A stretch of DNA of 7,453 bases from Planctomycetaceae bacterium UBA2972 (GTDB lineage Bacteria > Planctomycetota > Planctomycetia > Pirellulales > Pirellulaceae), in the NCBI GenBank assembly GCA_002348315.1, contig DEAW01000148.1, positions 1-7,453 on the forward strand, given 5' to 3'. Shown here in pieces: positions 1-5,391 of the stretch. The notes below the pieces were generated by a model. The model had not been told where the DNA came from and searched no databases. It saw only the letters and a list, made by a program, of their open reading frames with translations. Within the stretch, counting starts at the first letter, position 1. Every line of letters begins with the position of its first letter. Both the position numbers and the translations under genes were made by a program.

Positions 1-4
1 CCTA

Positions 5-60
5 ACGGTTTAATTGTCTAATTGTTCAACTGTCTACCTGTTTATCGGTCTTGTGGGTTT
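5..60. repeat. Degenerate 8-bp tandem repeat, seven units
   Basis: Seven consecutive octamers can be read without gaps: acggttta, attgtcta, attgttca, actgtcta, cctgttta, tcggtctt and gtgggttt. The consensus is roughly AYKGTYTA. The fourth base is G in all seven units, and the fifth and seventh bases are T in six of seven. The bases just left of unit one (ccta, positions 1-4) match the second half of the consensus at three of four positions, so the array probably continues beyond the window. It lies immediately upstream of the SMP-30-like gene. The last two units diverge most. Its function is unknown. Confidence 0.6.
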
Positions 61-107
61 ACAATGACGGAAATAGATTCTTCCTCTTGGATTCAGGTTT
101 AGTAGAG

Positions 108-1109
108 ATGAAATACTCCATTGTGTTATTGTTTGGTTTGCTCGTAATCACCCCAATTCAAACCCTACCTGCTCAGGACACTCCTGCGGTGGTTGATTCT
201 GAAGTGACAGCAGTCAATGAATTGGTATTCACAGAAGGTCCTGCCTACCACCGGGACGGCAGTGTTTTTTATTCAGACATTCAAAACAACCGAATCTTGC
301 GGCTGGCTCCCGGAGCAGCCATTGCGGATACCTTCCTCCGCCCAAGCGGTCGATCCAATGGCCTGATGTTTGATGCAAAAGGTTTTTTGATTGCATGTCA
401 GGGCAATGAAAAAGGTGGATTGGGCGGTCGCCGGATCGTGCGCATTGACCCAATTAGCAAAGAACAAACGGTGATCGTTGGTAACTATAACGGCAAGCGA
501 TTTAACAGTCCCAATGACCTGTGCATCGACAAGGCTGGCCGCATTTACTTTACGGACCCCTTCTATTCGCCAGATCGTAGCGTCCTGGAGCTTGACGGGG
601 TTGAGGGAGTCTACCGCGTCAATTCCGATGGAACTGAATTAGTCCGTGTGCTCGACAACAAAATTGTCGCCCGTCCCAATGGAATTGCGATCAGTCAGGA
701 TGAGAAGCGACTCTATGTTGTCGACAATCATCCCACGATTCCTCAACGCAAACTCTGGGCATTTGATTTAGATGATCAGGGCCTGACAACAGGCAAGCCA
801 AAGGAGTTTCATGATTTTGGAAAAGGTCGTGGCGGGGATGGTATGTGTCTCGATAGTGAAGGCAATTTGTATGTCACAGCAGGGGCTAACAGAAAGTACC
901 CTAACCAGAATCTCGACAACCCGGCGGGTGTGTATGTTTTTTCGCCAGAGGGGAAATCACTCGGCATCATTCGTGTACCGGAAGACATGGTTACCAATTG
1001 TTGTTTTGGCGGATCCGACATGAAGACGCTCTATATCACAGCTGGTAAAACGCTTTGGCAGGTGCGCACAAAGGTCCAGGGATACGCACTGTGGCCAAAA
1101 GCTGAGTAA
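108..1109 (+). CDS. Secreted SMP-30/gluconolactonase/LRE-like beta-propeller protein
   Basis: A 333-residue protein of the SMP-30/gluconolactonase-like family (six-bladed beta-propeller, metal-dependent lactonase or esterase fold). From the ATG at 108 it has a short basic start, a hydrophobic stretch at about residues 4-20 and a plausible signal-peptidase site after PAQ (residue 23), so export is likely. The usual metal and substrate positions appear present: E43 in FTEGP, N136 in SPND, N191 in RPNG and D244 in GGDGM. Family members hydrolyse sugar lactones or related esters, but the true substrate here cannot be read from sequence. The frame is open back to a TTG at 51, but that start would add 19 residues ahead of the signal peptide, so 108 is preferred. 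There is no convincing Shine-Dalgarno sequence (CAGG at 94-97 is weak). The next gene starts 48 nt downstream on the same strand. Confidence 0.88.
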   Translation: MKYSIVLLFGLLVITPIQTLPAQDTPAVVDSEVTAVNELVFTEGPAYHRDGSVFYSDIQNNRILRLAPGAAIADTFLRPSGRSNGLMFDAKGFLIACQGNEKGGLGGRRIVRIDPISKEQTVIVGNYNGKRFNSPNDLCIDKAGRIYFTDPFYSPDRSVLELDGVEGVYRVNSDGTELVRVLDNKIVARPNGIAISQDEKRLYVVDNHPTIPQRKLWAFDLDDQGLTTGKPKEFHDFGKGRGGDGMCLDSEGNLYVTAGANRKYPNQNLDNPAGVYVFSPEGKSLGIIRVPEDMVTNCCFGGSDMKTLYITAGKTLWQVRTKVQGYALWPKAE

Positions 1110-1157
1110 CAAACGACATCCATGCAAACTCCCAATGCACACCCTCAGTTGTGACAA

Positions 1158-1565
1158 ATGATTTTTGAACGACGAGCAGGATCTGGCTTAAAAATTCTGG
1201 TCGTCTTTTGTTCGGCGTTGGCAATTCTCACTTCGCTAGGCCTTGTCGCTATCTTTCTGGTGGCGATGAAATCAATTAGCGACTGGGAAGGCGTTCAGGT
1301 GTTTCAGGGCTTAACCATGCTGCTCTGTCCGGTCAGCGTCCTGGTGTTTTCGATCGTAATGTTGCTGTGCTTCCATTGCTTGACTCGGAACGGGGCGAGA
1401 TCAAAAATCACGCAATTGAATTACTGGCGGTTTATGGAGCTAAAAAGAGTTTCGAAAAGCTGGAATCCTTTGTTGACGCATCTAAACCGGCGTTCACTCA
1501 GCGTGGGCTCCTCCATGCGATTGATCAGATCAAGAGCCGTCAATAACGAGCCTAATTCTATTTAG
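1158..1565 (+). CDS. Small two-helix membrane protein, probably frameshifted
   Basis: As read in one frame this is 135 residues; I do not recognise a named family. Residues about 11-37 and about 50-75 are two strongly hydrophobic segments separated by a short polar loop (KSISDWEGVQ), which suggests an inner-membrane hairpin. An in-frame TGA at 1152-1154 makes the ATG at 1158 the first possible ATG start; no clear Shine-Dalgarno sequence precedes it. After the second helix, the residues in this frame become Arg/Ser/Asn-rich and look non-coding (for example SSMRLIRSRAVNNEPNSI), whereas the -1 frame over the same bases reads as a regular helical protein ending at 1546. The in-frame stop at 1563-1565 is therefore probably not the native end. 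The length from 1158 to 1546 is 389 nt, one short of 130 codons, which fits loss of one base. I am confident in the membrane part and less so in the C-terminus. Confidence 0.6.
   Translation: MIFERRAGSGLKILVVFCSALAILTSLGLVAIFLVAMKSISDWEGVQVFQGLTMLLCPVSVLVFSIVMLLCFHCLTRNGARSKITQLNYWRFMELKRVSKSWNPLLTHLNRRSLSVGSSMRLIRSRAVNNEPNSI
1367..1546 (+). pseudogene. -1 frame continuation of the membrane gene: HEAT-like helical segment
   Basis: In the frame with codons at 1367, 1370 and so on (open from 1280), the translation includes LDSERGEIKNHAIELLAVYG followed by AKKSFEKLESFVDASKPAF and TQRGLLHAIDQIKSRQ, with a TAA at 1544-1546. It has balanced acidic and basic residues, a heptad-like hydrophobic pattern and a helix-turn-helix spacing like a single HEAT repeat plus the first helix of the next. 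The nearest possible independent starts are a GTG at 1367 and a TTG at 1376, neither with a ribosome binding site. The simplest reading is that this is the cytoplasmic tail of the two-helix protein at 1158, separated from it by a frameshift between about 1360 and 1407. Whether that shift is a real mutation, a sequencing error or translational recoding cannot be decided from one sequence. Confidence 0.62.
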
Positions 1566-1594
1566 TCGACACTGGTTTTTAGACTAGAATAGAA
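1556..1594. promoter_or_regulatory. Inverted repeat abutting the DUF1549 start codon
   Basis: The left arm TTCTATTTAGTC (1556-1567) pairs with GACTA (1582-1586) and AATAGAA (1588-1594), giving 12 base pairs with one bulged G at 1587 and a 14-nt loop (1568-1581). The right arm ends 3 nt before the ATG at 1598 and covers the place where a Shine-Dalgarno sequence would sit; no good one is visible. It could be an RNA hairpin controlling translation initiation, a DNA operator, or a weak terminator of the upstream gene. A terminator is less likely because no U-tract follows. The structure is visible in the sequence; the role is inference. Confidence 0.45.
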
Positions 1595-1597
1595 CTT

Positions 1598-4024
1598 ATG
1601 AGACGCCCCCGCCCGTTTTTCGTCGTAATGTTTTCTCTTTTTGTTGTCCTACCGATGCGCGCTCAGGCAGCGGACTATATTCGCATCGAAGTGACACCGG
1701 CTGAGGTGCTTTTGGAAGGCAAAGATGCTTCCATGCAGTTGCTGGTTACGGGCTTTGACAAAGAGGGCCGGCCGATGGATCTAACGCATGCGGCGACCTA
1801 TCATTCCAGTAACACCAATGCCGTGGTATCGAGCCAGGGTGTCCTGAGAAGTCGCATCGATGGTCAGGCAACGGTAACTGTCGCAGCGGCAAAACATGAA
1901 ATCACGGTGCCTGTTACTACGAAACATACCCAAGCACGATTAACGCTTAATTTTGAGAATGACATCATTCCGATCCTCAGTCGTTATCGTTGCAATACTT
2001 CGGGATGCCATGGCAAGGCGGAGGGTCAGAACGGTTTCAAGCTTTCCGTATTCGGCTTTGATCCACTGGCCGATTACCAGGCGATTGCGATGGAAGGGCG
2101 AGGGCGACGCGTCTTTCCCGGTGCTCCGGCATCAAGTTTATTACTAAGGAAAATGAGCGGAGGCACACCTCATGGTGGCGGCGTCCCGATCGCTCCGGAT
2201 CGTCCTGAATATCGTACGATGCTCGATTGGATCACGCAGGGATTACCTGTTGGGACGGATGCAGATCCAACAGTCGTTAGTCTTGAACTGACACCGGGAA
2301 CACGTGTTTTCAAGATGGGGGAAACGCAACAATTACGAGCATTGGCGACCCTCTCAGATGGCCGGCAAATTGACGTTACGGAGCTTACTCAGTTTCAAAC
2401 CAATTCACCTAATCAGGCAGTGGTAGATGCACTGGGACATGTGACAGCCGGTCAGTCCCCCGGGACCGCCGCTGTTATGGCAACTTATATGGGCCAGGTG
2501 GACGTACTGCAGGTGTTTGTCCCTCGCTCAGATCAACTCGAATCCTTTCCCGAATCAGAACAGGCTAATTTCATCGATGGGCATGTTCTGCAAAACCTCA
2601 AGCAGCTAAACATCATCCCGTCCGGCCCCTGCGATGACGAGCAGTTTCTCAGGCGTGTGTATATCGATACGATTGGTACGCTCCCGACGGCCGCTGAAGC
2701 TCGCACCTTTCTTAACTCCAAGTCAGAGAGCAAGCGAGAGCAACTGATCGATCAGTTGCTTGCTCGCGAAGAATTTAGTACCTACTGGGCCCTGAAGTGG
2801 GCGGATTTACTACGAGTAGACCGTCTTGCCTTAGGCCATGAAAATGCGTTTCTCTACTACAACTGGATTCGTGAGAGTTTTCAGGCTAATAAACCGCTGG
2901 ACAGATTTGCCAGAGAACTCCTTGTTGCTGAAGGACCATTACGCGAGTCGCCTGCCGGATTGTTTTATAAAGCAGTGCCGTCCGCCAATAAACGAGCGAG
3001 CACGGTAAGTCAGGTGTTTTTGGGAGTTCGGATTGAATGTGCAGAATGCCATCATCATCCTTATGACCGCTGGGGGCAAAAGGATTACTTTGGTATGCAG
3101 GCTTTCTTTACTCAGCTTCAATACAAACCATCCAAAGCAGGAGAGATGTTACTTACCAGCGGCAGTCCTGTCACTAAGCATCCTCGAACAGGCGAGTCGA
3201 TTAACGCTTATGCGTTAGGGACGGACATGCCGGAGCAGTCTCCGGAGGGCGACCGTCGCCTGATTCTGGCCGAATGGATGACGTCGCCTGAAAATCCCTG
3301 GTTTGCGAAAAACGTCGCCAATCGTACGTGGGCACATTTTCTGGGAAGAGGAATCATCGAACCGGTGGATGATGTGCGTATGACAAATCCGCCGACCAAC
3401 CCCGCTCTGCTTGATTCACTTGCGGCGCATTTTGTGGATGCCGAATTTGATTTCAGGCAGTTGGTAAAAACAATCCTGATGAGTGCAACCTATCAGCGGT
3501 CTCCGGATGTGAATCCAACCAATCAGCGTGATGAACAGAATTACTCCCGATACCTATTTAAGCAACTCGAAGCGGAAGTGTTGCTCGACGCCATCTCGCA
3601 AGTCACAGGAAGACCCGAAAAATTCGAGGGTGTACCGGCAGGTAGTCGAGCGATTGAATTGTGGGATAGTTCGGTGCCGAATTACTTCCTGAAGGTCTTT
3701 GGACGTCCGGTTCGGGCAACGGCCTGTGAGTGTGAACGTGTTAGTGAACCCACAATTAGCCAGGTGTTACATGTGATAAACTCACCGGCAATTCAAAAGA
3801 AATTGAGTCATCAGGATGGTCGAATTCGCGCGATTGCGGCGAATTTCGCCGATAATAAAAGTGCGGTCGAAGAGATTTACCTTACCTGTTTTGCGCGGTA
3901 TCCCAGCGCTGAAGAATTAACAGCAGCAGTTAAGTATCTCGACGAGGCTCAGGAAAGACAGCTCGGACTAGAGGATGTCACCTGGAGTGTAATGAATTCA
4001 CTCGAGTTCTTATTTAACCATTAA
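1598..4024 (+). CDS. Exported planctomycete cytochrome-like protein: Big2, PSCyt1, Big2, DUF1549 (PSCyt2), DUF1553 (PSD1)
   Basis: 808 residues. It begins with a signal peptide (basic MRRPRP, hydrophobic residues about 7-20, likely cleavage after AQA at about 24). Modules in order: a bacterial Ig-like (Big2) domain at about 27-110; a PSCyt1 cytochrome-like module at about 118-216 with C132-x4-C137-H138, a longer-than-standard haem motif; a second Big2 domain at about 227-308; DUF1549/PSCyt2 at about 325-530 with C481-AE-C484-H485 followed by HHPYDRW; and DUF1553/PSD1 at about 557-800, including NRTWAHFLGRG and the C710-E-C712-ER motif followed by SEPT. These modules were named from planctomycete genomes. 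The Cys-Cys-His motifs suggest c-type haem or metal binding outside the cytoplasm, but to my knowledge function is not established. The ATG has no clear ribosome binding site and follows the inverted repeat at 1556-1594. The DUF1501 gene starts 12 nt after its stop, which indicates an operon. Confidence 0.93.
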   Translation: MRRPRPFFVVMFSLFVVLPMRAQAADYIRIEVTPAEVLLEGKDASMQLLVTGFDKEGRPMDLTHAATYHSSNTNAVVSSQGVLRSRIDGQATVTVAAAKHEITVPVTTKHTQARLTLNFENDIIPILSRYRCNTSGCHGKAEGQNGFKLSVFGFDPLADYQAIAMEGRGRRVFPGAPASSLLLRKMSGGTPHGGGVPIAPDRPEYRTMLDWITQGLPVGTDADPTVVSLELTPGTRVFKMGETQQLRALATLSDGRQIDVTELTQFQTNSPNQAVVDALGHVTAGQSPGTAAVMATYMGQVDVLQVFVPRSDQLESFPESEQANFIDGHVLQNLKQLNIIPSGPCDDEQFLRRVYIDTIGTLPTAAEARTFLNSKSESKREQLIDQLLAREEFSTYWALKWADLLRVDRLALGHENAFLYYNWIRESFQANKPLDRFARELLVAEGPLRESPAGLFYKAVPSANKRASTVSQVFLGVRIECAECHHHPYDRWGQKDYFGMQAFFTQLQYKPSKAGEMLLTSGSPVTKHPRTGESINAYALGTDMPEQSPEGDRRLILAEWMTSPENPWFAKNVANRTWAHFLGRGIIEPVDDVRMTNPPTNPALLDSLAAHFVDAEFDFRQLVKTILMSATYQRSPDVNPTNQRDEQNYSRYLFKQLEAEVLLDAISQVTGRPEKFEGVPAGSRAIELWDSSVPNYFLKVFGRPVRATACECERVSEPTISQVLHVINSPAIQKKLSHQDGRIRAIAANFADNKSAVEEIYLTCFARYPSAEELTAAVKYLDEAQERQLGLEDVTWSVMNSLEFLFNH
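2739..2760. repeat. Perfect 22-bp palindrome inside the DUF1549/DUF1553 gene
   Basis: The eleven bases AGCAACTGATC (2739-2749) are followed by their exact reverse complement (2750-2760), with no spacer. The palindrome falls in codons for EQLIDQLLA, a helix in the DUF1549 module, so it may be partly a by-product of a symmetric amino acid pattern. No regulatory role is shown. Confidence 0.7.
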
Positions 4025-4028
4025 GAGG
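4023..4028 (+). promoter_or_regulatory. Shine-Dalgarno of the DUF1501 gene, overlapping the previous stop
   Basis: AAGAGG lies 8 nt ahead of the ATG at 4037 and shares two bases with the TAA (4022-4024) that ends the DUF1553 gene. This arrangement suggests translational coupling. A second purine run, AGGAAG (4031-4036), directly abuts the ATG and is too close to serve as the site. Confidence 0.6.
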
Positions 4029-4036
4029 TTAGGAAG

Positions 4037-5374
4037 ATGAGTAATCAACGATTTTGTGATGGTATTCGTCGGCGGGACATGCTGCGATTTGGTGCTACTG
4101 GTGCATTTGGTATGGGGCTGACGCTTCCCAGCTTGCTGGAGCATGAAGCTCGCCTCAGAGCCAATGGTGTTGAAACCAAAGATACATCACTGATTATTGT
4201 GTTTTTACAGGGTGGGCTTTCCACGATCGACACGTGGGATATGAAGCCCGACGCTCCGGCTGAGTTCCGTGGAGATTTTTCACCGATTTCAAGTGTGGTT
4301 CCGGGAGTTCAAATCAGTGAGCACCTGCCAAAGATTTCAAAGGTCCATGACAAGTTTTCAGTGGTACGATCGTTTGGGCATGCCAATAGTAATCACGGGC
4401 AGGCCGATCACTTTATGCTGACAGGATATCCATCCGGGCCGGGGTTTAATGGTGGGCTAAAGCCGAATAATCAAAAGCCCTGCATCGGAGCGGTGATTGG
4501 CAAAGAGCTGGGTCCGCGAGGCGGCGTTCCACCCTATGTCTGTCTACCTCGCATGCATAACAGTGCCGGCTCGAGCTATTTAGGTTCGTCGGCCACACCA
4601 TTTGTTGTCGGGGCAGACCCTAATGCACCGGACTTCAAAGTTCCGGATCTTGCTCCACCGCTGGCAGTTCAATCACGACGATTGAATGATCGTCGTGCTT
4701 TACTGAAGACAATCAATCGGTATGAGCAGGCTGCGGTTACACAGGCAAATCAAGGCGCTCGGGCCATGCGGACATTTCAGGAAAAAGCCTTCGATCTGAT
4801 GACTTCAGAAGCGACGAAGGCTGCGTTTGATATCAATAGCGAATCGGATGCTGTCCGTGACAAATATGGTCGGAATATGCTTGGCCAGTCATGTCTGATG
4901 GCGCGACGACTGATAGAGGCAGGCGTTCGCTGTGCCTTCGTAAATCATATCGATTGGGACACCCACTACAACAATTTTCACGTGCTTAAAAATGAGTTAT
5001 TACCCAAGCTCGATGCTGCCATGTCGTCGCTCTTAACAGATTTGGATGAGCGCGGGATGTTGGATACGACGATGGTTTTGGTCACGGGTGAATTTGGTCG
5101 TACGCCACGTATTAACAAAGACGCTGGTCGTGACCACTGGGGCCCGAGCTGTGCTATTGCTCTGGCTGGTGGCGGCGTTCAGGGTGGACGTGTAATTGGC
5201 GCATCCAACGAACGAGCAGAACGTCCGGCAACGACTCCGTTCGGCCCGGCAGATCTGATGGCGACGATTTATCACGGCATGGGAATCGATCCTGAACGCG
5301 AGTTTCTTACTCCTGAGGGACGCCCCGTACCGATCGTGCCCGGAACCGGGCGAGTTATTCCAGGGCTCTTTTAG
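4037..5374 (+). CDS. DUF1501 family exported protein with Tat-type signal
   Basis: 445 residues, full length for DUF1501, a family with the alkaline phosphatase/sulfatase-like fold that commonly sits beside DUF1549/DUF1553 genes in planctomycetes. The N-terminus has RRRDML at residues 11-16 followed by a glycine-rich hydrophobic stretch (about 17-33), a twin-arginine-type signal, so folded export with bound metal is plausible. Conserved-looking motifs are FLQGGLSTIDTWD (56-68), HGQADHFMLTGY in the first third, TGEFGRTP (350-357) and GRDHWGP (364-370), the last two rich in possible metal or catalytic ligands (E352, D366, H367). The enzymatic activity is unassigned; sulfatase or phosphatase activity is suggested only by fold. 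Translation is probably coupled to the upstream gene, and the next gene begins 17 nt after the stop. Confidence 0.93.
   Translation: MSNQRFCDGIRRRDMLRFGATGAFGMGLTLPSLLEHEARLRANGVETKDTSLIIVFLQGGLSTIDTWDMKPDAPAEFRGDFSPISSVVPGVQISEHLPKISKVHDKFSVVRSFGHANSNHGQADHFMLTGYPSGPGFNGGLKPNNQKPCIGAVIGKELGPRGGVPPYVCLPRMHNSAGSSYLGSSATPFVVGADPNAPDFKVPDLAPPLAVQSRRLNDRRALLKTINRYEQAAVTQANQGARAMRTFQEKAFDLMTSEATKAAFDINSESDAVRDKYGRNMLGQSCLMARRLIEAGVRCAFVNHIDWDTHYNNFHVLKNELLPKLDAAMSSLLTDLDERGMLDTTMVLVTGEFGRTPRINKDAGRDHWGPSCAIALAGGGVQGGRVIGASNERAERPATTPFGPADLMATIYHGMGIDPEREFLTPEGRPVPIVPGTGRVIPGLF
4674..4697. repeat. Perfect 9-bp hairpin inside the DUF1501 gene
   Basis: CACGACGAT (4674-4682) and ATCGTCGTG (4689-4697) are exact inverted copies around a 6-nt loop. 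The bases encode the Arg-rich SRRLNDRR segment, and repeated Arg/Asp codons could create the symmetry by chance. Confidence 0.5.
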
Positions 5375-5378
5375 GTCG

Positions 5379-5385
5379 TAAGGAG
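5379..5385 (+). promoter_or_regulatory. Strong Shine-Dalgarno of the PPC-domain gene
   Basis: TAAGGAG matches the anti-Shine-Dalgarno consensus and ends 6 nt before the ATG at 5392. It is the best ribosome binding site in the window and fixes the start of the last gene. Confidence 0.8.
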
Positions 5386-5391
5386 AGTGCC

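Noticed and set aside
5..60. CRISPR array
   Set aside because: The units are 8 bp, contiguous and degenerate, with no constant-length spacers and no cas genes nearby.
51..107. Possible N-terminal extension of the SMP-30-like protein from a TTG at 51
   Set aside because: It would bury a good signal peptide behind 19 extra residues and overlap the octamer repeat; the ATG at 108 gives a normal secreted-protein start.
229..467. Two overlapping reverse-strand open frames inside the SMP-30-like gene
   Set aside because: They are antisense to a gene with clear family motifs, have Cys/Arg/His-rich composition and show no recognisable domain or ribosome binding site.
1562..1590. Sigma70-like promoter with TAGAAT at 1585-1590 as a -10 box
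   Set aside because: No acceptable -35 box lies at 16-18 bp; the best candidate, TCGACA at 1566-1571, leaves only 13 bp, and the bases belong to the inverted repeat.
1556..1597. Rho-independent terminator after the small membrane gene
   Set aside because: The stem is AT-rich and bulged, its loop is long, and no run of T follows the right arm.
2533..3399. Several short open frames on both strands inside the DUF1549/DUF1553 gene
   Set aside because: All lie within a continuous, well-conserved coding region and their translations look like out-of-frame sequence.
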